DNA from: Streptomyces albogriseolus
GTDB lineage: Bacteria > Actinomycetota > Actinomycetes > Streptomycetales > Streptomycetaceae
Length of the DNA: 64,000 bases
Reading direction: 5' to 3'
Assembly (NCBI GenBank): GCA_014650475.1
Contig: BMVA01000018.1
Coordinates: 62,001-126,000 of the forward strand
Shown one piece after another: positions 25,606 to 33,797 of the stretch. Numbering within the stretch: position 1 is the first letter of the stretch; each line of letters starts with the position of its first letter. Below the pieces are notes generated by a model. That model did not search any database. It saw only the letters and a list, made by a program, of their open reading frames with translations, and was not told the DNA's origin. Position numbers and translations under genes: made by a program.

Positions 25606-28600
25606 TCAGCGCCCCAGGGCCTGCGGCGCGCCGCCCTCGTCGGTGCCCCAGACGTCCTCGTCCTCGGCCAGCCACGTGGTCCGTTCCCGGTCCCCGCTCT
25701 CCGTCTGCGGCCTCTCCCCCGCCCCGCCCATGCCTCCCATGGGCGGCATGAAGGGCATACTGCTGCTGGTCTGCGTGGACCTGGGGACGACGCGGTGCTC
25801 CTCGTCGCCGACGGTCTGCGCGGCGGTCGTCCGGCCGGAGCGGCCGACCGCGGGCTCGATGACGGTCCTGGTGCGCTCGCCGCTGTTGCCGCCGGCATCG
25901 CCGCCCGCGCCGCGCATCATCGGCGGGTACATCCCCGGCGATCCCGCCCCCGTGCCAGTACCGTCGGCGGAGGCGCCCGCCAGGGCGTCACTGCCCTGTG
26001 GACGCCCGAGCGCCGAGGCAAGGTCGTCCTGGTTGTAGAGGTTGTCGTCGAACACGGAGGAGTACGCGGAGCCGGCCGAGCCCGTGGAGCCGCCCCCGTA
26101 GGCCGAGAGGTCGGGAGGCTCGGGCAGGTCGGCGATGCGCTGCCGGATCAGCTCGTCGATGTCCTTGTCACCGGCGTTGATCCGGTCGTACTCGGCCTGG
26201 ATGTCGCGCATGCGCTGGTCGTACGCGGACTTGGCGTCCTTGCGCGCCTGCTCGGCCTCGGTGCGCGCCTCTTGGCGTTCCGCCTGGGCGTCGGCCTTCG
26301 CCTCGTCGTACTCCCGCCTGGCGTCGGCCTCGGCGGCGTCCGCCCGGTCGACGGCCGCCTGTTCGGCGGCGTCGATCCCCGCGATCCGCCGGTCGTACTC
26401 CTCGCGGGCCTCTTTCTCGTCGGTGCCGGCGGCGATCTCGCGCTCGTACTCCCGGCGCGCCTCGGCCCGTTCCCGCTCGGCGTCCTGGCGTGCCTGGTCC
26501 CGCTGTTCCTGAGCCTCGGTCTTCTCCCGCTCGTACTCCTGGCGCGCCGCCGCCTCCTGGCGGTCGGCCTCCTGGAGGGCGGCGTCGCGGTCGGCGCGGG
26601 CCTCGGCCTTCTGCTGCTCGTAGTCGGCCTGCGCGTCGGCCTTGGCGTTCTCGGCGTCCAGCCTGGCCTGCTGCCTCTCCTGCAGGGCCTCACGGCGGGC
26701 CTCCTCCTGCTGGGCCTCCGCCCTGGACCGCGCGTCCGCCTGTTCCCGCGTGGCGGTTTCCCGCTCGGCGTCGGCCTCCGCCCTGGCGGCTTCCTGCTCG
26801 CGCTCCGCCTCGGCCTTGGCAGCCGCCTGTTCCTGCTTCGCCTCGGCCCGCGCGGCCTCCTGTTCGGCCTTGGCCTCGGCCTTCTCGCGCTCCTGCTCGG
26901 CCTTGGCCTCGGCCTTCTCCCTCTCGGCCTCTTCCCTGGCGGCTGCCTGTTCGGCCTTCGCTTCGGCCTTCTCGCGCTCCTGCTCGGCCTTGGCCTCGGC
27001 CTTCTCCCTCTCGGCCGCCGCCTTGGCCGCCTCCTGCTCGCGCTTGGCCTCGGCCGTCTCGGCCTCCTGCTCCGCCTTCGCCTCGGCCTTCTCCCTCGCC
27101 GCCTCTTCCTTGGCGGCCTCCTGCTCGGCCTTCGCTTCGGCGCGGTCGGCTTCGGCCTGGGCCGCGGCCCGTTCCCGTTCCTTCTTCGCCTCGTCCTGCG
27201 CCTTCTGGTTCTGCGCGAGGACGAACGCCTGCTGCTCGGCCGCCGCCGCCTTCGCCTCGGCCTTCTCCTTCGCCGCCTCTTCCTTGGCGGCGGCCTGCTC
27301 GGCCTTGGCCTCGGCCTTCTCCTTCTCGGCCGCCTCCTTGGCGGCGGCCTGTTCCGCCTTGGCCTCGGCCTTCTCCTTGTCCTGCTCGGCCTTGGCCTCC
27401 GCCTTCTCCTTCTCGGCCGCCGCCTTCGCCTCGGCCTTCTCCTTCTCGGCCTCAGCCTTCTCCTTGTCCCGCTCGGCCTTGGCCTCCGCCTTCTCCTTCT
27501 CGGCCGCCGCCTTCGCCTCCGCCTTCTCCTTCTCCGCCGCCGCCTTCGCCTCAGCCTTCTCCTTCTCGGCCTCAGCCTTCTCCTTGTCCCGCTCGGCCTT
27601 CGCTTCGGCCTTCTCCTTCTCCGCCGCCGCCTTGGCCTCCGCCTTCTCCTTCTCCGCCTGGGCCTTGGCCGCCGCCGCTTCGGCCTCCGCCTTCTTCTTC
27701 TCCGCGTCGGCCTCTTCCTTGGCGGCGATCTCGGAGAGGGGGCGGTCGTCCCGGTCGGTGATGCTGGTGTCGAACGCCTTCTCGGCTTCCTTGAACGCCT
27801 TGTTGACGGCCACGATGGCCTCGGCGCCCTTCGTGCTGAGCCAGTCCTGCACGGACTGCTCCCACCGGCGCACCGCCTCCTCGGCGATCGCCTTCCAGGT
27901 GGTCATGTCGCTCGGCCTGCCGTACGACTTCTCCCCGATGACGATCTCGTTCCGGAAGCCGGCGGTCGACACCACGTAGTTGTGCCAGGTGGTGTACGGC
28001 CCGGAGCCACTGGACACCGTGTCGAAATCCGTCTTCTCGAACTGGTTCTCGATGAGGTTGAACCGGGCGTCCTGCAGCATGTCGTAGAGCCAGCGCTGCG
28101 GATTGCTCTCGGCCCGCCACGCCACCCAGGCGTCGCGCAGGTTCTGCGCCTGCTCGAGGACGACGCTCTGGGCCGCGGCCAGCGCCCTGGCCGGCTCGGA
28201 CGACACCGTCACCGTGTCGATGGTGACCGCGGAGCCCTCGCTGCCCTTGCCGTCGATCTGGTCGGCGTACCCTTCGTAGTTCCGGGCCAGCTTGTGGATG
28301 AGCGCCTTGAAGACGGCGGCCGAGGTGCCGTCCCAGGAGTCGCTGCCCTCCCCGATGTTCTCGGTGTCCCACGTGCCAATGGTGACCGCGCTGTCCTCGA
28401 AGAACTTGACGACCCGGTCGAACGCCTGGGCCGTCTTGGTGAAGGTGAGCAGGTCGACGTAGGTGCCGTCGCCCACCTTGATGCCGCGGTTCTCGAATCC
28501 GTGGGTCGAGTAAGGCCACATCGTCAACTGGTCGAGGGCGGCCTTGGAACCGTAGATGTACTGGACCAGGGCGCTGGTGTCCCAGTCGAGCTTCTCGCCC

Positions 28601-29004
28601 TCGCTGTTCGAGCCGCCCTTGTCCATCAGGACCTTGCTCGTCTTCTCGAACTTCGCGATCACGTCCTCCCCGCTAGGGGGCGCGGCCGCGGGCGTGGCGA
28701 GGAAGGTGATGTACACGCGGTACCGGTAGAGGTAGCTGCCTTCGGAGACGCTCGTATCGTTTCCGGCCGGCTGGTAGTACGGAATGGTGTAGTTGGTGTT
28801 GTGCGTGCCCCAACCGCCCGAGGAAAGGAAACCCGACGAGTAGCCCGGACCTCCCTCGTCCTCCACCCGGACATGGATCATCGGGATGCCGTCGTTGCCC
28901 TTGAGGGTGTCGAACAACGTCTTCCGCTCCGGCAGAACGTAGCCGGTGAGCAGATCGACCGCTTTCTTCCAGTAGTCGTCGTTGTTGTCCTCGGGGTTGG
29001 CCAT
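25606..29004 (-). CDS. 1132-residue T7SS-locus rod protein with long Lys/Glu/Ala coiled coil
   Basis: A globular N-terminal domain of about 425 residues begins DDYWKKAVDLLTGYVLPERK and contains several Trp-rich helices. It is followed by about 535 residues (426-960) of almost pure Ala/Glu/Lys/Arg/Gln helix built from KEKAEAKA-type repeats, then a Gly/Pro/Ser-rich tail ending in an acidic segment. No signal peptide or membrane helix is seen. A continuous helix of this length would be roughly 80 nm long. The N-terminal domain matches my memory of Streptomyces proteins called 'AAWKG family' that sit in ESX loci. It lies between the 148-residue associated gene (12 bases) and the YbaB-like gene. 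I infer a secreted or envelope-spanning structural protein; the direct role is unknown. The ATG follows GCGGAG. Confidence 0.8.
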   Translation of the reverse strand: MANPEDNNDDYWKKAVDLLTGYVLPERKTLFDTLKGNDGIPMIHVRVEDEGGPGYSSGFLSSGGWGTHNTNYTIPYYQPAGNDTSVSEGSYLYRYRVYITFLATPAAAPPSGEDVIAKFEKTSKVLMDKGGSNSEGEKLDWDTSALVQYIYGSKAALDQLTMWPYSTHGFENRGIKVGDGTYVDLLTFTKTAQAFDRVVKFFEDSAVTIGTWDTENIGEGSDSWDGTSAAVFKALIHKLARNYEGYADQIDGKGSEGSAVTIDTVTVSSEPARALAAAQSVVLEQAQNLRDAWVAWRAESNPQRWLYDMLQDARFNLIENQFEKTDFDTVSSGSGPYTTWHNYVVSTAGFRNEIVIGEKSYGRPSDMTTWKAIAEEAVRRWEQSVQDWLSTKGAEAIVAVNKAFKEAEKAFDTSITDRDDRPLSEIAAKEEADAEKKKAEAEAAAAKAQAEKEKAEAKAAAEKEKAEAKAERDKEKAEAEKEKAEAKAAAEKEKAEAKAAAEKEKAEAKAERDKEKAEAEKEKAEAKAAAEKEKAEAKAEQDKEKAEAKAEQAAAKEAAEKEKAEAKAEQAAAKEEAAKEKAEAKAAAAEQQAFVLAQNQKAQDEAKKERERAAAQAEADRAEAKAEQEAAKEEAAREKAEAKAEQEAETAEAKREQEAAKAAAEREKAEAKAEQEREKAEAKAEQAAAREEAEREKAEAKAEQEREKAEAKAEQEAARAEAKQEQAAAKAEAEREQEAARAEADAERETATREQADARSRAEAQQEEARREALQERQQARLDAENAKADAQADYEQQKAEARADRDAALQEADRQEAAARQEYEREKTEAQEQRDQARQDAERERAEARREYEREIAAGTDEKEAREEYDRRIAGIDAAEQAAVDRADAAEADARREYDEAKADAQAERQEARTEAEQARKDAKSAYDQRMRDIQAEYDRINAGDKDIDELIRQRIADLPEPPDLSAYGGGSTGSAGSAYSSVFDDNLYNQDDLASALGRPQGSDALAGASADGTGTGAGSPGMYPPMMRGAGGDAGGNSGERTRTVIEPAVGRSGRTTAAQTVGDEEHRVVPRSTQTSSSMPFMPPMGGMGGAGERPQTESGDRERTTWLAEDEDVWGTDEGGAPQALGR
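26120..27725 (-). repeat. Degenerate tandem repeats encoding the KEKAEAKA coiled coil
   Basis: Read on the plus strand the block is a long run of GCCTCGGCCTTCTCC-like units, the reverse of codons for Glu-Lys-Glu-Lys-Ala-Glu-Ala-Lys. The most regular part is 27280-27680, where 24-, 48- and 72-base units recur almost exactly. This is a coding repeat likely to expand or contract by slippage or recombination while staying in frame. Confidence 0.75.
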
Positions 29005-29016
29005 CGCCGAACTCCG

Positions 29017-29463
29017 CTACTCTTCCTCTTCGTTGCCACCCGGATTGTCGAGATCACTGTCGACATCCTCGAAGATGTCCATGAACTCGTCCGCGGTGAT
29101 GTTCTCGAGATTCCTGCCCTGGGCCTTGGCCAGCTCGTCGATCGTGTCCCACAAGGCCTGTTCGAGGTCCTCGAAGAGAACCGTCTGGTCCTCCAGGATG
29201 CGCTCGACCTCGCCCGCGCCCTGCTGGATGACCTTGTTCAGGGATCCCCCGCCGACCACGCTGTTCTCGTCGGCCATGGGGCCGAGGACGAGCGGCTTCG
29301 AGGACAGGATCGTCGTGGTCGAGATGCTGTCCGCGATGAACGAGATCGCCGGACCGGCGGTCGGGCTGTCCTTGAGGATGTTCTCCAGGGACGTCCGGAA
29401 CGCGTCGACCTGGTTGTTGATGAAGTTCTTCAGGAACGTGCTGTCGAGGACCGTGACGGCCAC
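29017..29463 (-). CDS. Type VII secretion-associated small protein
   Basis: A 148-residue acidic protein with no recognised catalytic motif. It starts with a helix that includes FLKNFINNQVDAF, then a segment of TTTILSSKPLVLGP type, a second helix pair (VERILEDQTVLFEDLEQALWDTIDELAKAQG), and a strongly acidic tail ending in Glu repeats. The size, acidity and position between the WXG100 pair and the rod protein fit the small conserved proteins found in Streptomyces ESX loci. The GTG start at 29463 has GGAAGGG upstream. It lies 28 bases after the WXG100 gene and 12 bases before the rod gene. The function is unknown; a chaperone or co-secreted subunit is possible. Confidence 0.7.
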   Translation of the reverse strand: MAVTVLDSTFLKNFINNQVDAFRTSLENILKDSPTAGPAISFIADSISTTTILSSKPLVLGPMADENSVVGGGSLNKVIQQGAGEVERILEDQTVLFEDLEQALWDTIDELAKAQGRNLENITADEFMDIFEDVDSDLDNPGGNEEEE

Positions 29464-29491
29464 GTGATCACCCTTCCGTCACCGGCCGGCG

Positions 29492-29812
29492 TCAGCGGCT
29501 GCCGATCCTGATGTCGCCCCACCGCTGCGAGAGGTTCTGCTCCGTGTACCGGTAGTTGCCGGAGATCTCGGTGAGCAGACCGGAGTGGTTGGCGAGCAGG
29601 GTCTTGATGTTCTGGACGGCGTTGTCCCATTTCGCCTGGACCTCGCTGTAGACGTCCCGGTCGTCACCGATCCAGCTGTTGCGGAGTTCGGCCAGTTCCA
29701 TTTCCAGGTTGGCCAGAATGCTCATAATCGACTGGGACTGGCTGACCATGTCGTCCGCCGCGCCTTCGGCATGGTTGTAGTCGACGTAGATGTAGCCATC
29801 GGAGAAGTCCAT
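29492..29812 (-). CDS. WXG100-family protein (EsxA-like)
   Basis: A 106-residue WXG100 protein. Two helices flank the turn ELRNSWIGDDRD, where Trp-Ile-Gly around residue 47 is the WXG motif; the second helix contains WDNAVQNIKTLL. WXG100 proteins form heterodimers and are both substrates and activators of the type VII secretion ATPase EccC. A YxxxE-like C-terminal export signal is not obvious, though YRYTEQNLSQ near the end has Y-x-x-x-Q character. It lies 58 bases after the partner gene and before the 148-residue protein. Confidence 0.9.
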   Translation of the reverse strand: MDFSDGYIYVDYNHAEGAADDMVSQSQSIMSILANLEMELAELRNSWIGDDRDVYSEVQAKWDNAVQNIKTLLANHSGLLTEISGNYRYTEQNLSQRWGDIRIGSR

Positions 29813-29870
29813 CGGAGTCCTCTATTCACCGGGGGAACGACGAGAGTGGAAGGGCTTGGGGTCTGCTGGG

Positions 29871-30221
29871 TCAGTTCGACGACGTGTTGGTGCCGTTGAG
29901 CTCGTCGAACACCTGCGTGGAGCGTGAGTACTCCGCGTCGACCGCGTCGCTGGTGGATCCCTGTACCAGCCCGTGTTCCGTGAGGGTGGTGTTGAGCTCG
30001 TCGACCATCCGGTCCAGGTTGATCAGGATGGTGTCGACGTGCTCGTCCCACTGCTCCAGCAATTTCTTGTACTTACCGCCGTCCACGCCCCCGTAATTCG
30101 AGGCGAGCGTGTGCGACGTGGACTGGACGTCCTGCTGACAGCGCTGAACACCGGTGAATGCCTGTTCCAGCGCCATGATCCCGTTACGGGTCGCGCGCTC
30201 TTCGGACTGCTGCATGGCCAT
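29871..30221 (-). CDS. WXG100-like partner protein (EsxB-like) with YGG in place of WxG
   Basis: A 116-residue helical-hairpin protein of WXG100 size. The expected turn reads ASNYGGVDGGKY, so Tyr-Gly-Gly stands where Trp-x-Gly is usual. Helix 2 (KKLLEQWDEHVDTILINLDRMVDELN) is typical. The Ser/Thr-rich tail after SRSTQVFDEL could carry the export signal. It is the first gene after a 391-base spacer and is followed by the canonical WXG100 gene, the usual order for an Esx heterodimer. Residue Cys28 is unusual in this otherwise Cys-poor set. Confidence 0.87.
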   Translation of the reverse strand: MAMQQSEERATRNGIMALEQAFTGVQRCQQDVQSTSHTLASNYGGVDGGKYKKLLEQWDEHVDTILINLDRMVDELNTTLTEHGLVQGSTSDAVDAEYSRSTQVFDELNGTNTSSN

Positions 30222-30612
30222 GAGGGAACTCCCTTTTCGGTGACGCTCACCGGGCTTCGGCCCCCAGGTCCACTCCGTGGGCAGACAGAGTGTTCCTGCG
30301 ATCGCGGATGATGCGCCGGGGTCATGGGGTGGCCAGATGCTATGCAGACTGCAACTTCTTTGGCAATTGCCGAAGGAACCGCGAAGTCCGGGAGGGAGAA
30401 GCTCAATTGTGCAATGACTCGGAATTCATGCCGCTCACCTGAGCGGCGCGGTGAATCCGGCCGGACAGACCGGGCATCGGTGCCGTCCGCCGGACACCGC
30501 CGGGTGCCCGGCTGAACGCGAGGTGACCGGGGGGACTCCAAGAATTTCCCTTCCGGACGACCGCCGGCGGAGCCCGGCCGTCCCCTCCTGTCCCTCCCGT
30601 CCCTCCCGCCCG
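30222..30612 (-). promoter_or_regulatory. esx promoter region: putative promoter and 18-bp perfect palindrome
   Basis: A 391-base gap between the eccB stop and the first WXG100 gene, with an AT-richer core at 30330-30430. On the minus strand TTGCCA (30361-30366) and TAGCAT (30337-30342) are separated by 18 bases and would start an mRNA about 110 bases before the WXG100 ATG. Upstream of this, 30430-30447 is a perfect inverted repeat, GCCGCTCA-CC-TGAGCGGC, which could be an operator for the esx operon or the end of the eccDB transcript. No gene is visible here. Confidence 0.45.
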
Positions 30613-32085
30613 CTACCGCCCGGGGCACCGCAGCGTCACCCGGGCCTCGCCCTCGGCCGCCGCCTCGGGGGTCAGGTCCGGGCCGCTGGGCAGCATGGCC
30701 AGCATCGGGGACGGCATCGTCCGCGCCTCGACGCCCTCGTAGCCCAGCGCCTTCACCGCCTCCTGGGACAGCAGCCGGTACTTCACGCCCTCGTCCGTCA
30801 CCAGGTACGTGGTGTCGCCCAGTGCGCTGCCGCTCGCGCTCAACACCCTGACCAGCGCCCCCTTTCCGGCCCGTACGGCGATGGAGTCGACCCTCAGACA
30901 GCCCGGCTCGGCCTCGGGCGCCGGCGCCTGCACCGCCTGAGGCAGAGCGCTCCCGGGCAGCACCGAGGTCCCCACCCGCACACCGGAGTCCGCGGAGTCG
31001 ACCTCCGCGCAGGACAGGAAGCCGGTGGCGACGGTGACCGCCTCCGGCGGCTTCGCGGGCAGCCGATCCGTCCGCGAGCTCCGCGCGTCGGGGGCCAGAT
31101 GCCCGGCCAGGGTGTCCGCGCCGAGCGTCACCACGGCCGCGGCCTCACCGCCGTACGCCTCCTCACGCGTCCGCGGATCGCCCAGCAGGAGGGTGGCACC
31201 GGTGTCGGTGAGGGGGACGAGGCCCTCCCGGGTGAGCAGGTGGTAGCGGGTGGCGGAGCCGGGCACGTCGACCTTGAAGAGCTGCCCGATCCTGGTGCTC
31301 CGCCCGCCCAGTTCGGGGCCCTTCTCGCCCCGGCCGGGTACGTCGGCGGGGGCCAGGTCGGGGCCGAGCGGAAAGGCGTCGAGGAACGCCGCGGAGACGG
31401 GACGCGGGGTGACGTCGCCGTACCCGAGGGCCTCGGCCGCCTTCGCCCGCCCGTCCAGGCGCAGCCGGCTGCCCTGCCACAGCAGGTACGTGGTGCCGTC
31501 CGGGCCGGTGACCAGCAGGCCCTCGTTCCCGCCCAGTCGCCGGCCGCCGGGAACGTCCTGCGGGGCGTCGGCGCCGAGGGCGAGGGTCGTGGTCGTCGTG
31601 ACGACGCCCGTCGTCCGCGGCAGGACGTCGGAACACACCAGCCACGGGGTGCGGTCCAGGTCGCCCGTGCCCGGCAGCGCCTCGGGCCCGTCGGGGATAC
31701 CGACGGGCGTCCCGTGCGGGGTGCCGGCCAGCGAGGACGTGCCCACCGTCGTGACGCCGACCTCGCCGCCGGTGACCAGCCGGGCCGACGCGTAGTTGCG
31801 CACCGGGCGCAGCCGCCCGTCCAGGTACAGGTAGCGGGCGCCGGTGTCCTTGTCGACGACCAGGTTCTCCCCCGAGCGCCACGAGTCGTTGCCGCCGGGC
31901 CGGATGAGTCCGAAGACGAAGGCGCCGGCGCACACCAGCACGGCGATGACCACGCCGATCGCGGCGCCGCGGTTGGTCCGGCCCAGCGGGCTCTCCGGGG
32001 AGTCCGGCTCGGCGCGCAGCATGGCCGAGGCCAGCCGCCCCATGATGAAGAGATGCGCCTGTACTTGGTCGCGCTTGCTGTGCAT
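30613..32085 (-). CDS. eccB: Type VII secretion membrane protein EccB
   Basis: A 490-residue EccB. It starts MHSKRDQVQAHLFIMGRLASAML, a near-universal EccB N terminus, followed by one membrane helix at about residues 40-61 and a large extracytoplasmic domain with the family's repeated LVTGPDGTTYLLW and YHLLTREGLVPL segments. It ends with the conserved ALGYEGVEARTMPSPMLAMLPSGPDLTPEAA block. EccB is a core component of the ESX membrane complex, one transmembrane segment with a repeat domain on the outer face. It follows eccD by 18 bases, so the two are cotranscribed. Confidence 0.95.
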   Translation of the reverse strand: MHSKRDQVQAHLFIMGRLASAMLRAEPDSPESPLGRTNRGAAIGVVIAVLVCAGAFVFGLIRPGGNDSWRSGENLVVDKDTGARYLYLDGRLRPVRNYASARLVTGGEVGVTTVGTSSLAGTPHGTPVGIPDGPEALPGTGDLDRTPWLVCSDVLPRTTGVVTTTTTLALGADAPQDVPGGRRLGGNEGLLVTGPDGTTYLLWQGSRLRLDGRAKAAEALGYGDVTPRPVSAAFLDAFPLGPDLAPADVPGRGEKGPELGGRSTRIGQLFKVDVPGSATRYHLLTREGLVPLTDTGATLLLGDPRTREEAYGGEAAAVVTLGADTLAGHLAPDARSSRTDRLPAKPPEAVTVATGFLSCAEVDSADSGVRVGTSVLPGSALPQAVQAPAPEAEPGCLRVDSIAVRAGKGALVRVLSASGSALGDTTYLVTDEGVKYRLLSQEAVKALGYEGVEARTMPSPMLAMLPSGPDLTPEAAAEGEARVTLRCPGR

Positions 32086-32103
32086 GTCGCCGTGTCTCCC
32101 GGG

Positions 32104-33501
32104 TCAGCCGTTGATGCCGCGGAGCCAGCCGTAGACGCCCATCGACCAGAGCGTCAGCGGCAGGATGCTGAGGGCGGCGAGTGAGTGCAGCAGCTCGGCC
32201 GCACGTCCCCAGTAGGGGACGAGCCGCCGTCCGGGCACGGTCCACGAGGCGATGGTGATCGCGGCGGCCAGCCCCATCAGGCCGGCCGTCAGGGTCAGCC
32301 GGTCCGCCGGGGCGAGGGAGCGCGCGGAGACGAACAGCAGCAGGACCACGCCCCAGGCCCCGGCGGCGGTCAGCGCCAGCCGCTGCCAGACGTTGCCCAG
32401 CCCCCGGCTGTGCAGCAGCAGCAGGAGGGAGAGGGCCACGACGGTGAGGATCTCGGCGAGGCCCGGCGAAGCCATGAGGGCCACCAGGCAGGGCAGGCAG
32501 ACCAGGCCGATGGCGCCGTAGAGGGCGGTCATCCAGCCGTCCGCCAGCGCGGAGCGCGCGTCGACGTCCGAGGAGGAGTACGGGTCGATGCCCTGCTGCA
32601 GCTGCTGGACGTTGGTCGGCAGGGGCGGCATCCGCATGCCGGCCAGCCGGAACGACAGCGACGGGACGAACCCGCCGAAGAGCACCACCACGACGGCCAC
32701 CACACCGGCCGCCTGCTGCGGCGCCAGGTCCAGGGTGATCAGGGCGGCGCCGAGCGCGCCCGCCGCGGCGACACAGGCCGTGCCGATGAAGAGCGCCGGG
32801 TGGACGCCGACCGCCGCCAGGGCGAGGATCGTGCCCGCGCCGCCGGCCGCGGACGCCGCCAGCAGCCGGGCGCCGAGGACGGCATCACCGTCGACGCCGC
32901 CCAGGTCGCCGCCGGGCAGCAGCCAGCCCGCCAGGGCGAAGTAGGGGGCCGCCATCAGGCCGAGCACCGAGCCGGCTCCGGCGTCCCCGACGGCACGGGA
33001 TGCGGAGCCGGCTCCGGCGATCAGCAGCAGTCCCGCGGCCGAGGCGGCGACCGCCCGTATCCAGCCGGCCGTGCCGGGCATGGCCAGCAGCACGATGCCC
33101 AGCGCGAGGGTGGCCGCGGCCAGTCCGCGCAGCAGGCGACGGCCCGCCTCCGGGCTCCAGCCGTGCGGTCTGCGGCCCATGCCGTCGGCGATGCCGTCGA
33201 CCAGGTCGTCGATGTGCACCTCGGGCAGCGCCTCGGTGCGCGGCCGCAGATGCAGCTCCTCTCCGTCCCGCAGACCGAGGGAGTCCAAGGTACTCTCGGG
33301 GTCGAGCGGTGGGCCGCCGAGCCGCTGGAGCACCCAGCCTCCGTGCTCCAGACCGGTTTCCTCCAGGTCGTCCCCTCCGTAGCCGATCACTGTGGGCAGC
33401 AGATCGGCGACAGGGACGTCGGAGGGCACGGCCAGGTCGACGGTCCTGGCCGGAGCACGTACGGTGACGCGGCACAGGCTTGCCGTCTGAGTGTCAGTCA
33501 T
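32104..33501 (-). CDS. eccD: Type VII secretion integral membrane protein EccD
   Basis: A 465-residue EccD. The N-terminal 90 residues form the ubiquitin-like domain (CRVTVRAPARTVDLAVPSDV and HGGWVLQRLGGPPLDPE), followed by a linker and about eleven hydrophobic membrane helices beginning at RRLLRGLAAATLALGIVLL. The conserved loop MPPLPTNVQQLQQ between helices matches the family. EccD lines the ESX membrane complex. I placed the start at the ATG 33501 (MTDTQTASLCRV); a GTG at 33516 is possible, and neither has a strong ribosome site. It is the first gene of the leftward T7SS series and divergent from eccC. Confidence 0.94.
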   Translation of the reverse strand: MTDTQTASLCRVTVRAPARTVDLAVPSDVPVADLLPTVIGYGGDDLEETGLEHGGWVLQRLGGPPLDPESTLDSLGLRDGEELHLRPRTEALPEVHIDDLVDGIADGMGRRPHGWSPEAGRRLLRGLAAATLALGIVLLAMPGTAGWIRAVAASAAGLLLIAGAGSASRAVGDAGAGSVLGLMAAPYFALAGWLLPGGDLGGVDGDAVLGARLLAASAAGGAGTILALAAVGVHPALFIGTACVAAAGALGAALITLDLAPQQAAGVVAVVVVLFGGFVPSLSFRLAGMRMPPLPTNVQQLQQGIDPYSSSDVDARSALADGWMTALYGAIGLVCLPCLVALMASPGLAEILTVVALSLLLLLHSRGLGNVWQRLALTAAGAWGVVLLLFVSARSLAPADRLTLTAGLMGLAAAITIASWTVPGRRLVPYWGRAAELLHSLAALSILPLTLWSMGVYGWLRGING

Positions 33502-33797
33502 GGGTTCGGAGTTCACACTTTCTGGCGGACCGCGGAATACGCGGTGGCTGGAAGTGGCAAGGGCGGCACACCGGTCGGTCGCCGAACACGACGGAAAAGT
33601 CGGACGGGGCATGCGCCGACGAGTTTGACCGTACGCCGGGCTTTTCGCAACACCACTCCGGGAGTTCAACTTCACGGCGCTTCCCGGCCATTCTCCCGAC
33701 GCCGACGCACGGGACGTTGACTCTTTACGGTAAAACCCGCGTTGTTCTCGCGGATTTCCCCCGGAATTCCTTCCGACATCATTGAGGAGGACGTTCG
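33502..33797 (+). promoter_or_regulatory. Divergent eccD/eccC promoter region with TTTACGGTAAA palindrome
   Basis: A 296-base region with no gene. On the plus strand TTGACT (33717-33722) is a good -35 box for eccC, and directly after it comes the perfect palindrome TTTACGGTAAA (33724-33734), well placed for a repressor that blocks this promoter. A second small stem CCGCG/CGCGG is at 33737-33753. No clear -10 is found at the expected spacing (the closest is CGTTGT). The eccC ribosome site GAGGAGG is at 33784-33790. The eccD promoter must lie in the other half, but I cannot place it. Confidence 0.45.

Noticed and set aside
26600..27710. Regular repeats that could be mistaken for a CRISPR array
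   Set aside because: The units are contiguous coding repeats in one frame (Lys/Glu/Ala), with no unique spacers of constant length and no cas genes.
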